Positions 53,111 through 61,956 of a DNA stretch of 64,000 bases are shown here, one piece after another. Under the pieces are notes generated by a model. The model had not been told where the DNA came from, made no database searches, and saw only the letters and a program-made list of their open reading frames with translations. Each line of letters starts with the position of its first letter. The stretch's first letter is position 1. A program made the position numbers and the translations under genes. Origin of the DNA: Verrucomicrobiota bacterium (GTDB lineage: Bacteria; Verrucomicrobiota; Verrucomicrobiia; Limisphaerales; J093); assembly GCA_022710935.1 (NCBI GenBank), contig JAKLFY010000001.1, positions 247,015 through 311,014 on the forward strand. The letters are read 5' to 3'.

Positions 53111-56100
53111 ATGAAACTGCGCAATCTCATCCTCCACCCGGCCGCACTGATCGCGTGCTTGTCCGCTCCCTTCGCGGCCCCCACTGCCTCCGCAGCCCAG
53201 AGCGACGCAGGCGACCACTTCCTCGATGGGATCGGCGAAACAGCCCTCCTCGCCCGCTACCTCTTCGATGGCAACACAACCGACCGCTCCCGCAATGGCT
53301 ATCACGCCGCGCTCCGCGGCGCTGGAGCCGCCTATGTCGAAGACCGCCAATTCGGGAAGGTCCTCTCCCTGCCCGGCACCGGAGACGCCTTTGTCCAAAT
53401 CCCCGGGGAGACTCTCCACGAGGCCGATGCGATCACTGTCACAGGCTGGATGTTCCTGCGCTCGACAACACCCTGGCAGCGGTTCTTCGACTTCGGCCCG
53501 AACACAACCGCCAACTTCTTCTGCACGCCCGTTGGCGAAGAAGAGGCCGAAGGATACCGCGCCCGCATCACCTCAAGCGGCTGGACCGGTGAACAGGGAC
53601 CCGTCGCGCCACAGGTCCCCACCAACCGATGGGTGCACTTGGCCGTGGCCCTCGATGGGGCCAGACACACCCTGAGCCTCTATCTCGACGGCGCCCGCGT
53701 CGCACAATCCACCAACCTGACCGTCAATCTCGAACCGCTGCTCGACGATGATGATGCACGCCGCAACCAGCTCTACCTCGGCAGATCGCACTACGACGGG
53801 GATCCCACCCTCGACGCCATGCTCCACGATGTGCGCCTGTACGCCATCGCTCTGACAGACCCGCAGATCGCAACGATCCGCAACAACGCGCTGTCGGACG
53901 AAAGAACGCCCGCCCCCAGCCTGCCAGTCCCCGCCCCAAAACAGCCCGAGACAACCGCCGCAGCCCCGTGGTCGGGCCTTCAACTCCTCGGCGTGCCGCC
54001 CATCTCGGTCGAAACCTCCGTGGGAAACCTGCCGCAGTTGCCCCGCACCGTCGCCGGCCAATACGGAAACGGAACCACCGGCCCCCTGGTCCGCATGATC
54101 TGGCCGTCTCCCACCAACAATCAGTCCGTCCTCGAACCGGGCATCTTCACCATCACCGGACGCGTCGCCGGAACCACCATCGAGCCCAAAGCCCTCGTCA
54201 CGGTGAAATCCGCACCCAACGTCTCGCCCGCCCCAGACCGCTGCGTCGAAGCGTTCCCCCTGGACAACGTAACGCTGAACCTCGACGAACAGCAGCGCGA
54301 GACCCCGTTCATCCGACATCGCAACAAGTTCGTCCAGGCCCTCGCCCAGACGAATCCCGACCGGTTCCTCTACATGTTCCGCGACGCCTTCGGACAGCCC
54401 CAACCCGACAACGCCCAACCGCTGGGCGGTTGGGACTCGCAGACAACCCGCTTGCGCGGCCACGCCAGCGGCCATTACCTGTCCGCCATCGCCCAGGCCT
54501 GCGCCAGCACCGGCTACGATCCGACGCTGCAAACCAATTTCCTGCGGAAGATGACCTATCTCATCGACACCCTTTACGATCTCTCCCAAAAGTCAGGCCG
54601 CCCCGCCCGCGAAGCCGGCCCCTGCAACGCCAATCCGACCACCGTGCCGCCGGGGCCCGGATCCACCAACTACAACTCCAACCTGACCAGGGAAGGCATC
54701 CGCACGGATTACTGGAATTGGGGACGGGGTTACATCAGCGCCTATCCGCCCGACCAGTTCATCATGCTCGAACAGGGGGCAACCTACGGGGGCGGCAACC
54801 ACCAGGTCTGGGCCCCCTACTACACGCTCCACAAAATCCTCGCCGGATGCCTCGATTGCCATGAGGTGGGCCGAGACCCGAAGGCCCTCGAGATCGCAAG
54901 AGGCATGGGACTCTGGGTCCACCAACGCCTTCTCGCCGTCCCGCCCGCCACCCGCATCCGCATGTGGAATCGCTACATCGCCGGCGAGTACGGCGGGATG
55001 AACGAAGTCATGGCCCGCCTCGCGCGCCTGACCGGAGACGCACGCTTCCTCGATTGCGCCCGCCTGTTCGACAACAGCAGCTTCTTCTTCGGCGACGCCG
55101 ACCACTCACACGGACTGGCCTGCAACGTGGATACGCTGCGCGGACGCCACGCTAATCAGCACATCCCGCAGATCACCGGCGCGCTCGAGATCTATCGCAA
55201 CACGGGCGAGCATCCTTACCTGCGCGTTGCGGAGAATTTCTGGGAGATCTGCACCGGCGGCTACATGTACAGCATCGGCGGCGTGGCCGGCGCCCGCAAT
55301 CCGAACAACGCCGAGTGCTTCACCGCCGAACCCGACTCTCTCTTCGCCAACGGCTTCAACCGCGGCGGCCAGAACGAAACCTGCGCCACGTACAACCTGC
55401 TCAAGCTGAGCCGACAGCTCTTCATGTACGACCCAGACGCCCGCTACATGGATTACTACGAGCAGGCCCTCTACAACCATATCCTCGCCTCCGTCGCCGC
55501 CGAAAGCCCCGCCAACACCTACCACGTCCCGCTCAACCCGGCCGCGCGCAGGCAATTCGGCAACGGCGGCATGGACGGCTTCACGTGCTGCAACGGCACG
55601 GCCCTCGAAAGCGGGACAAAGCTCCAGGATTCGATCTACTTCCACGGCGCCGATCACCAGGCGCTCTTCGTCAATCTGTTCGTCCCCTCGACCCTCCGAT
55701 GGACGGAGCGCAATCTCACCCTCACCCAGCGCACCAGCTACCCCTTCGAGCAAACCACCCGGCTCCTCCTCGCAGGCAGCGGCGCCTTCGACCTCAACGT
55801 CCGCGTGCCGCACTGGGCAACCCGCGGATTTCACGTCCGGATCAACGGCGACCCCAAACAGGTCAACGCCATCCCGGGCACCTATCTGAATCTAGGCCGC
55901 GATTGGAAAGATAAGGACACCGTCGAACTGCAGATGCCCTTCCCGTTCCACCTCAGCCGCGTCATGGATCAACCCAACATCGCCAGCCTCTTCTACGGCC
56001 CCGTCCTGCTCGCAGCCGAGGAATCCGGACCCCGCTCCGATTGGCGTCCGGTGGTCCTGGACGCCGCTGACATCAAGAAATCCATCGCCGGCAATCCGCA

Positions 56101-56251
56101 GACGCTCCGGTTCGACATCGGCGGCGTTGTGTTCCGCCCGTTCTTCAAGATGCACGGGCGCTGTTCGGTCTACCTGGATGTCAGGTTGCAGCCGGGGACG
56201 AGCCTCGGAGGGCCGAGGTCCACGAAGCCCTCGCCGGGAATGACCCTGTAA
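53111..56251 (+). CDS. LamG plus GH127/GH146-like (DUF1680) arabinofuranosidase, exported
   Basis: About 1046 residues from the ATG at 53111, with a signal peptide (ILHPAALIACLSAPFAAPTA). Residues about 40-255 are a concanavalin-like LamG domain (ARYLFDGNTTDRSRNGYHAA, then TVTGWMFLRSTTPWQRFFDF). A proline-rich linker and a small beta domain precede the (alpha/alpha)6 catalytic domain (about 395-960), which has the DUF1680 signatures GGQNETCATYNLLKLSRQLF and the paired cysteines C826-C827 in GFTCCNGTALESGTKLQD. The sequence is closer to the GH146-type branch than to the upstream paralog, so the two enzymes probably attack different arabinosyl linkages. Likely co-transcribed with the upstream gene. 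Confidence 0.9.
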   Translation: MKLRNLILHPAALIACLSAPFAAPTASAAQSDAGDHFLDGIGETALLARYLFDGNTTDRSRNGYHAALRGAGAAYVEDRQFGKVLSLPGTGDAFVQIPGETLHEADAITVTGWMFLRSTTPWQRFFDFGPNTTANFFCTPVGEEEAEGYRARITSSGWTGEQGPVAPQVPTNRWVHLAVALDGARHTLSLYLDGARVAQSTNLTVNLEPLLDDDDARRNQLYLGRSHYDGDPTLDAMLHDVRLYAIALTDPQIATIRNNALSDERTPAPSLPVPAPKQPETTAAAPWSGLQLLGVPPISVETSVGNLPQLPRTVAGQYGNGTTGPLVRMIWPSPTNNQSVLEPGIFTITGRVAGTTIEPKALVTVKSAPNVSPAPDRCVEAFPLDNVTLNLDEQQRETPFIRHRNKFVQALAQTNPDRFLYMFRDAFGQPQPDNAQPLGGWDSQTTRLRGHASGHYLSAIAQACASTGYDPTLQTNFLRKMTYLIDTLYDLSQKSGRPAREAGPCNANPTTVPPGPGSTNYNSNLTREGIRTDYWNWGRGYISAYPPDQFIMLEQGATYGGGNHQVWAPYYTLHKILAGCLDCHEVGRDPKALEIARGMGLWVHQRLLAVPPATRIRMWNRYIAGEYGGMNEVMARLARLTGDARFLDCARLFDNSSFFFGDADHSHGLACNVDTLRGRHANQHIPQITGALEIYRNTGEHPYLRVAENFWEICTGGYMYSIGGVAGARNPNNAECFTAEPDSLFANGFNRGGQNETCATYNLLKLSRQLFMYDPDARYMDYYEQALYNHILASVAAESPANTYHVPLNPAARRQFGNGGMDGFTCCNGTALESGTKLQDSIYFHGADHQALFVNLFVPSTLRWTERNLTLTQRTSYPFEQTTRLLLAGSGAFDLNVRVPHWATRGFHVRINGDPKQVNAIPGTYLNLGRDWKDKDTVELQMPFPFHLSRVMDQPNIASLFYGPVLLAAEESGPRSDWRPVVLDAADIKKSIAGNPQTLRFDIGGVVFRPFFKMHGRCSVYLDVRLQPGTSLGGPRSTKPSPGMTL

Positions 56252-56350
56252 ACGATCCAAAGCCCCCCGTGCACCCGAAGGACCGGCCCTCCTGCCTTAC
56301 TAAGGAATCACAGGGCCGCCGCCGCGCTGCAACGTGCCCGCGCGGCCCCC

Positions 56351-57454
56351 TCACTTCGCCCCGGTAACAACCTTCGGATGCTCCATGAGCTCGCGCCCGT
56401 TGAGATTCCCAACCACGTTGTAGAAACCCTCATCGCTCCAGAAGACGAATCCAGCCAGCTCGGGATAGCTGCCCTCGAGCTTCCGCAGGACATCCAGGCA
56501 ATCGCGCGCAGGATCCCCCTTCCCGCGAATCCCCAACTCGGCCCACCAGATGACTTTGCCGCCCGCCTTCTTCTTCGCAACCGCCCACTCGTATTCCGAA
56601 AACACCAGCCCCGTGCCGTAAGCCGACTTCCCGAGCACATCCACATAGTCGTCGCCCGGATAACAGCGCTCCAGGGCGCCGTGATTCTGCGTGGTGTGAT
56701 AGGCCCAGAGAATATGGTCGAGCTTCTTCGCCCCCAGGAAATAGTCGTGCACCAGCCGATAGAGCCGGATGATCGCGTCGCTCCCCTGCTTGGCGTGCCA
56801 TTTGTTCCGATCGTCGCTCTCCACAAAAGGCGTGTACACAACCGGAACCCCCCGGTCTTTCAGCCATTGGAGATTCGCCGCCATCCGATCGAGCTGCCGA
56901 AAGAAATTGCGCCGCACCGGATTGTCGTCAGGCGACCAGATCTTCTCCATCTCGCACGGATCGTTCCACCTGCCCCCGCCCGGGTTCGCAAAGAAATTGT
57001 AGATCCCGACAATCAGGCCCCGGTCCCAGAGCTTCCGCGCGCCCTCGTTCCACGCCGCGTCAGTGAACGGGTCATCGTCAAAGTCGTACGTGATGCAGCC
57101 GTACCGCGGCAATCCGCCGGTGTGCTCGCGCACCTTCCGGATCCAGTTGCCCGGGTGGTCCATGTCCGGGTTCTCGTTGTGCACCCACGTGGCCACCTGC
57201 CCAAACAAATAGGATCCATGACCCCGCGCCCTCAGGAACTCGAACACCTTCGCCTTCGCCTCCACGGCACTCACGGCGCTCGAGACGCCGCCCGAGGCCT
57301 CGCCTGGTTGCCCTTCACCTGCCTGCGCCCCCGCATTCGCGCCGGATACGTGCATCGCCGCACCGCGCGCTTCTACGAATGGCACGCCAATTCCGGCGGC
57401 GAGAAGTCCGAGCATCTCACGCCGGGTCACTGCGCCCTTCCTGACCCCACCCAT
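56351..57454 (-). CDS. Tat-exported GH26-like glycoside hydrolase
   Basis: About 367 residues from the ATG at 57454. This start is chosen because it places a twin-arginine signal at the N-terminus (VTRREMLGLLAAGIGVPFVE); a longer start at 57517 is possible. The (beta/alpha)8 domain has the features of GH26 mannanases: YGCITYDFDDDP at the start, VVYTPFVESDDRNKW where the acid Glu normally sits (R-P-x-H-E in classical members, here F-V-E), WAYHTTQ, and WWAELGIRG with the probable nucleophile Glu. The replaced His before the acid Glu suggests altered specificity. It should act on mannans outside the cytoplasm. It is downstream of the alpha/beta hydrolase gene on the same strand (94-base gap). 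Confidence 0.82.
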   Translation of the reverse strand: MGGVRKGAVTRREMLGLLAAGIGVPFVEARGAAMHVSGANAGAQAGEGQPGEASGGVSSAVSAVEAKAKVFEFLRARGHGSYLFGQVATWVHNENPDMDHPGNWIRKVREHTGGLPRYGCITYDFDDDPFTDAAWNEGARKLWDRGLIVGIYNFFANPGGGRWNDPCEMEKIWSPDDNPVRRNFFRQLDRMAANLQWLKDRGVPVVYTPFVESDDRNKWHAKQGSDAIIRLYRLVHDYFLGAKKLDHILWAYHTTQNHGALERCYPGDDYVDVLGKSAYGTGLVFSEYEWAVAKKKAGGKVIWWAELGIRGKGDPARDCLDVLRKLEGSYPELAGFVFWSDEGFYNVVGNLNGRELMEHPKVVTGAK

Positions 57455-57548
57455 CGCTGCCCGCTGAGCGAATGGCTGGTGAACGGTTTGACCGGCTGGT
57501 ATTGGCTTGTCGAACATGCGGGAAACCTGCGCGACTCGACCGGGCAGC

Positions 57549-59366
57549 TCAAGGCGAAATCCAGCGCGTGTACGCCCGCTCCCCGAAATACTCGTAGCCG
57601 CGGTTCTCCTCCGGCGTGCCGATCGCCAGGGCATGAATGAAACCGTTGCGATCGACCTGGACGGTGTGAAGGATCTTCCGCTCCGGGTTCTCCTTCAGCA
57701 GGAACTGGACGCGCCCATCGAGGCCGCTATGCACACGAAGACCCGCGTCGTTGGTCCGGCTGTTCAACCCGAAAAACGCGCCCAGTGCCGTCAGCATCGC
57801 CTGGCTGCGCCCCCATGTCCCTCCCTCGGCACTCACAAACGGCTTCCCATCGAGCAGCGCGACGGCATCGTTGTAGGCAAACACGCACAGCACCCGCCGC
57901 TCCGAAGACTCGAGCCACCGGGCCAGCTTCACCGCGTGACCGCGTGCGGCATCGAACGCGTAATTGCTGTCGAGAAACGCGATCCGCACGACGTCCCCGG
58001 GAATCTCCTCGACGGCGTTCAGGTAGCCGAAGATCAGGCTCCCGCCGCCGCTGTGGCCCGTCAGCACCAGTTCGAGCCGGTTGGTCGGAAACACCCCCCT
58101 CACCCTCTCGATCAGGCCCGGAATCCCATCATCGCCATGCTGCCGCCGCCACGCAGGCCAGCTCCGCGTGTCGGCTTCCAGATAGACCGTGACAATCGTG
58201 TCGTTCGTGGCCCATGCCCGAACGAACCGCGTCTGCGCCCCGATATGCTGTATGTCAAAACGCCAGTCGTCCCCCAGTCGAGCAACGCGTCCGATGGTCT
58301 GGGCCGTGGTGTTGCCGTTGGGCAGAGCGTAGAGCACCAACACGACCCGCCTGTCGGACGGGCAGTCCTCGACCGCCGGCGCGTTCAGATGCACCGTCAC
58401 GCCGGGCTCGAACACGAATTCCGCGGTCCGTTCACCGAAGGCGCCGCCGGACTTGAACTCGACGCCGGTCGCAGGCGCGCGGCGCTCCCCACGAGGCAGC
58501 GACTCGATTCGATCGGTTGCATAGCGCGGCTGCGCCACCACCCCTTCATCGCTCAACAACCCCGCAAGACACGGGTCCGACAGCACCTGGGCCACCGTCA
58601 TGATGAAACCGTTCACCCGCATGGCCTGATCCACCAACCGCACGCCGTGGCTGTAATCCACCCAGCTCACGCCGTGGCCAAGGCAGAGCGGCTGGATCGG
58701 CACCCCGCCAACTCGATGCCAGCCGTAAATCGCCACTTTGCCAGACGCCTCATCGAGCTTGGCCGAGATCACGACGTCCTTCTTGTGGCCCGCGACAAGC
58801 GCCCCCAGCGGATGCCCCGCCAACCGATCGAGCCGCTGGGTGCGCACAATCTCGTTGTGCGCCATGAACACCGGCACCGTCGTCATGGCCGGGCTGGGAG
58901 CAATGGGGGCCGGTGTCAGCTTCACCTCCGCCGCCAGATGAATCGCGTCCACGATCCTTCGCGTCGGAAGCATGCAGCCAAGCTGGTCCGCCAACCGCTG
59001 CGCGCTCATCGGCGTCAGCGGCATGAGCAGCGCGTCGTCGTCCGAGCCCACGCACACATAGTCCGGCGTCACGAAGAACGTCGCGATGTTCGTCCTCCCA
59101 TCCGCCACGTTCGTCACGCTGACGGGACACAACCGCCGCATGAACTCAGGCACATTGCCCGACAAGACCTCGCCCAGAACGACTTGCTCGCGATCCGCAA
59201 GCGCCAGCGACTCGATCCGGCCGGCAATCGCGCTTCCGGACAGCGCATCGGCAGCCCGTTCCGGCAAGGCCAGCGTCTGCCCTCGCACAAGCGCAGAAAC
59301 ACAAACCGCGATCACGGCCAATCCAAGAGACCTCGATCGCCACGCGCCTGGTCCGAGTGGAGACAA
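57549..59366 (-). CDS. Secreted alpha/beta hydrolase with uncharacterised N-terminal domain
   Basis: About 605 residues from a TTG at 59366, the only in-frame codon that gives a sensible signal peptide (SLGLAVIAVCVSALVRGQTL). No ribosome site is evident, so the start is uncertain; upstream the frame stays open but reads as non-coding. Residues about 30-200 form a conserved-looking beta-rich region (LLMPLTPMSAQRLADQLGCM). A hydrolase core follows with nucleophile elbow LVLTGHSGGGSLIFGYLNAV and IPGDVVRIAFLDSNYAFDAA. The elbow G-H-S-G-G resembles that of the lipase-like gene at 1-1811, but overall the proteins are different. Esterase activity on decorated polysaccharide is a reasonable guess. 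Confidence 0.75.
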   Translation of the reverse strand: MSPLGPGAWRSRSLGLAVIAVCVSALVRGQTLALPERAADALSGSAIAGRIESLALADREQVVLGEVLSGNVPEFMRRLCPVSVTNVADGRTNIATFFVTPDYVCVGSDDDALLMPLTPMSAQRLADQLGCMLPTRRIVDAIHLAAEVKLTPAPIAPSPAMTTVPVFMAHNEIVRTQRLDRLAGHPLGALVAGHKKDVVISAKLDEASGKVAIYGWHRVGGVPIQPLCLGHGVSWVDYSHGVRLVDQAMRVNGFIMTVAQVLSDPCLAGLLSDEGVVAQPRYATDRIESLPRGERRAPATGVEFKSGGAFGERTAEFVFEPGVTVHLNAPAVEDCPSDRRVVLVLYALPNGNTTAQTIGRVARLGDDWRFDIQHIGAQTRFVRAWATNDTIVTVYLEADTRSWPAWRRQHGDDGIPGLIERVRGVFPTNRLELVLTGHSGGGSLIFGYLNAVEEIPGDVVRIAFLDSNYAFDAARGHAVKLARWLESSERRVLCVFAYNDAVALLDGKPFVSAEGGTWGRSQAMLTALGAFFGLNSRTNDAGLRVHSGLDGRVQFLLKENPERKILHTVQVDRNGFIHALAIGTPEENRGYEYFGERAYTRWISP

Positions 59367-59633
59367 TGGGGTCGCATCTAAATAGTTGACATATGGATGC
59401 TCGCGGCGCGTTGGGCCTGTGGCGTGGCCGTCGCGCGTGGGGGTTGCGGGCGCTTGGTCTCTTGTGATGAATCGGGAGAAGCGAACAGCAGGGTTCTTGG
59501 CACGCCATCCCGGGATGTGGCTGGCGGAGGTGGTCTGGCAAGTGGGCATGAAATATCAGGCGGCGCCGCGGGCCGTGAAGCGTTTCGAGCGGACGCTGAC
59601 TGATCTCATCGATCTGAGGCGGAGCCTCGCCAA
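59367..59633. other. Short intergenic stretch with unassigned open frames
   Basis: A rightward frame (59467-59685, starting MNREKRTAGFLARHPGMWLA) is open and protein-like in composition but overlaps the 3' end of the DUF1080 gene and matches no family I know. It might be a gene remnant. The stretch also starts with TGGGGTCGCATCTAAATAGT, an AT-rich island unlike its surroundings that could be a mobile-element end. Confidence 0.35.
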
Positions 59634-60683
59634 TCACTTCACTCTCTTGGCCCGCATTCCCCCGTCCTCGCCGACCGAGAAGTAGGCAACGTCCTCGTTG
59701 TTGTCCTTTTTGAACTCGACCTGGACATCCGTGGTCTTGGCGAAGAACCGATTCGGGGACGTGGCAAAGACCAGGAAATCCTCTCCCGCCCATTGGAAGA
59801 ACAAACACCCGTCGCGGCGCGTGACGTCGACGATCCAGTTCCTGTTCACCTCATACTTCCCCACGTACCCATCGAGCACCTTGTCGGCCAGGAAAAACTC
59901 CGGACGCGCAGGGCGGCCCAACTCCCGCACCCAGATGTTGCGAAAACGCACCGGGTTGCCGTGGTCCTGGATCGCAAGCGGCAGCTTTTCCGGGTGCGCC
60001 CGGTACGGGCCGCGCGTGACCCAGCCCGTATCCCCGATCAACTCGGCGTTCTGATGCACCAACACGCCGTTGTGGAATAGCGTCACCCGGGCCGGCGACC
60101 GCAGCGTCCCGTCGCTCTCGAACCGCGGCGCGGTCCAGAGGATGTCATAACTCTGCCACTGGCCCGGCGGACGCGAGGCGTTCACAAGCGGCGGATACTG
60201 ATTGTAGATCGAGGCGCACGAACCGTCTGCGTAGGTGTTGTTCTGGAAACTGTCCAGCACCTGAATCTCGTAGCGCGTGCCGCCGAAGAAGAAGCCGCTG
60301 TTGCCCCGGCCCTGGCTCGATCCCTCCGGCTTGGCGGGGCTGGCGAATTCCACGTGCACCTGGGCGTCGCCGAAACACTGGAGCGTCCGCACATACCCGC
60401 TCCCGGGCACACACTCCATCGCCCCATCCTTCACGATCCATTTGGTCGGCTCCCCGTTCATGGCCACCCACTTCGAGAGATCCTTGCCGTCAAAGAGCAC
60501 GATAGCGTCCGAGGGCGCTTTGCCGGCCTGGTCCGGCGTGCTGCTGACACCCGGGTCCACCACCGGCGGCAACGGGCGTGTGCGGTCATGCCCAATCCAG
60601 TTGCGCGGGTCAAGGTCGCCCGACTGCGCCCGAAACGCGACGGTCACACACAGTGCGGTCAGAATGATCGATGATGCTTTCAT
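59634..60683 (-). CDS. DUF1080 (3-keto-disaccharide hydrolase family) protein, exported
   Basis: About 349 residues from the ATG at 60683, with a signal peptide (KASSIILTALCVTVAFRAQS). The DUF1080 concanavalin-like fold is clear: IVLFDGKDLSKWVAMNGEPT, KWIVKDGAMECVPGSGYVRT, GNSGFFFGGTRYEIQVLDSF and IQDHGNPVRFRNIWVREL. Members hydrolyse 3-keto-glycosides or bind carbohydrate. The last 90 residues (VLDGYVGKYEVNRNWIVDVT, then RDGCLFFQWAGEDFLVFATS) are a separate small domain common behind DUF1080 in this phylum. It lies upstream of the alpha/beta hydrolase gene on the same strand and completes a degradative cluster. The exported FAD enzyme at 31579 could supply keto-sugars, but that link is inference. 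Confidence 0.88.
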   Translation of the reverse strand: MKASSIILTALCVTVAFRAQSGDLDPRNWIGHDRTRPLPPVVDPGVSSTPDQAGKAPSDAIVLFDGKDLSKWVAMNGEPTKWIVKDGAMECVPGSGYVRTLQCFGDAQVHVEFASPAKPEGSSQGRGNSGFFFGGTRYEIQVLDSFQNNTYADGSCASIYNQYPPLVNASRPPGQWQSYDILWTAPRFESDGTLRSPARVTLFHNGVLVHQNAELIGDTGWVTRGPYRAHPEKLPLAIQDHGNPVRFRNIWVRELGRPARPEFFLADKVLDGYVGKYEVNRNWIVDVTRRDGCLFFQWAGEDFLVFATSPNRFFAKTTDVQVEFKKDNNEDVAYFSVGEDGGMRAKRVK

Positions 60684-60813
60684 ACGAGAATCCGGCTGTC
60701 GCCATACGGCGGATGCTTGGCCGGAGAGTGAATCAGAATCCGCCGGGGAAATCAACCTCCGGTTCGCCCCCGGCCACAGTCGAGGAAGGTGCGGCAACCT
60801 CCCCTCGCACCGA

Positions 60814-61956
60814 TCAGTCCAGCGTCCGACGAAAGCGCTTGGCAGCAATGGCGAGGGCGACGACGCCGAAGAGCCCAATCGGCCAGAGCCCCTGCATCAC
60901 CTCCGTCACTCCGATGCCTTTGAGCATGATGCCCCGAACCAGCCGCAGAAAATGCGTGAGTGGCAGGATCTCGCCCAGGTACTGCGCCCAGACTGGCATG
61001 CCGCGAAACGGGAACATGAAGCCCGAAAGCAGGATGGACGGCAGGAAAACGAAGAAGGCCATCTGCATCGCCTGAAGCTGGTTGCGGGCAATGGTCGAGA
61101 AGGTGATGCCCATCGCCAGGTTGGCCACGATGAACACAAACGCGGCGATCAGCAGCAGGGAAACGCTGCCGGCTATCGGAACACCAAACAGGTAGTAGCC
61201 CGCCGCCAAAATCACCGCGACCTGGATGTAGCCAATCAGGATGTAGGGAATGATCTTGCCGATGAGAACCTCCAACGGGCGCGTGGGCATCGAAAGCAGG
61301 TTCTCCATCGTGCCCCGCTCCCGTTCGCGCGTGATGGCCAGACCCGTGATCAGGATCATCGTCATGGTCAGAATCACGCCCATCAGGCCGGGGATGATGT
61401 TGTACTGCGTGATGGCCTCCGGGTTGTATCGCGGGTGGATGCGCAACTCGATCGGGCCGTCCGACCCGCCCAGCGCGGCAAGCGGCCCCTTCAGATCGTG
61501 CTCGAGCGCCTTCTCCGCCAGCACACGCAGGGTGTTCAGCGCATTCCCGGTCGCCGCCGGATCGGTGGCGTCCGCCTCGACAAGCAGCGCCGGCCGTTCG
61601 CCGCGCAGCAGATCGCGGCTGAAGTTGGCCGGAATGTTGACCACGAATTGCACCTCGCCACCCAGCAGCACCGCCTCGGCCTCAGCCTCGTTCTCGAGCA
61701 GCCGCACGAAGTCGAAATAGCCGCTGTTGCAGATGGCGTGCAGCACGGTCCGCGCCTGCGGGCCGCGGTCGGCCAGCACCACCCCGGTCGCCAAATGCTT
61801 CGGGTCCGCGTTGATCACAAACCCGAACAGGACAAGCTGCATCAGCGGAATGCCGAGCATCATGCCGAAGGTCAGCCGATCGCGTCGCATCTGCGTGAAT
61901 TCCTTCACGAGCATCGCGGCCAGCCGGGCCATCGAAAATCGACACGGGAGTGTCAT
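60814..61956 (-). CDS. ABC-2 type transporter permease (YbhS/YbhR-like)
   Basis: About 380 residues from the ATG at 61956, overlapping the ATPase stop codon by four bases (ATGA). The N-terminal membrane helix (LTFGMMLGIPLMQLVLFGFV) is followed by a large periplasmic domain and five C-terminal helices (IPGLMGVILTMTMILITGLA, IPYILIGYIQVAVILAAGYY and others), the ABC-2 permease layout. TRERERGTMENLLSMPTRPL is a typical cytoplasmic loop of the YhhJ/YbhR/YbhS group. With the ATPase and the membrane-fusion lipoprotein upstream it forms a tripartite-type exporter, probably for drugs or lipophilic compounds. A second permease, present in some ybh operons, is not seen here. Confidence 0.9.
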   Translation of the reverse strand: MTLPCRFSMARLAAMLVKEFTQMRRDRLTFGMMLGIPLMQLVLFGFVINADPKHLATGVVLADRGPQARTVLHAICNSGYFDFVRLLENEAEAEAVLLGGEVQFVVNIPANFSRDLLRGERPALLVEADATDPAATGNALNTLRVLAEKALEHDLKGPLAALGGSDGPIELRIHPRYNPEAITQYNIIPGLMGVILTMTMILITGLAITRERERGTMENLLSMPTRPLEVLIGKIIPYILIGYIQVAVILAAGYYLFGVPIAGSVSLLLIAAFVFIVANLAMGITFSTIARNQLQAMQMAFFVFLPSILLSGFMFPFRGMPVWAQYLGEILPLTHFLRLVRGIMLKGIGVTEVMQGLWPIGLFGVVALAIAAKRFRRTLD

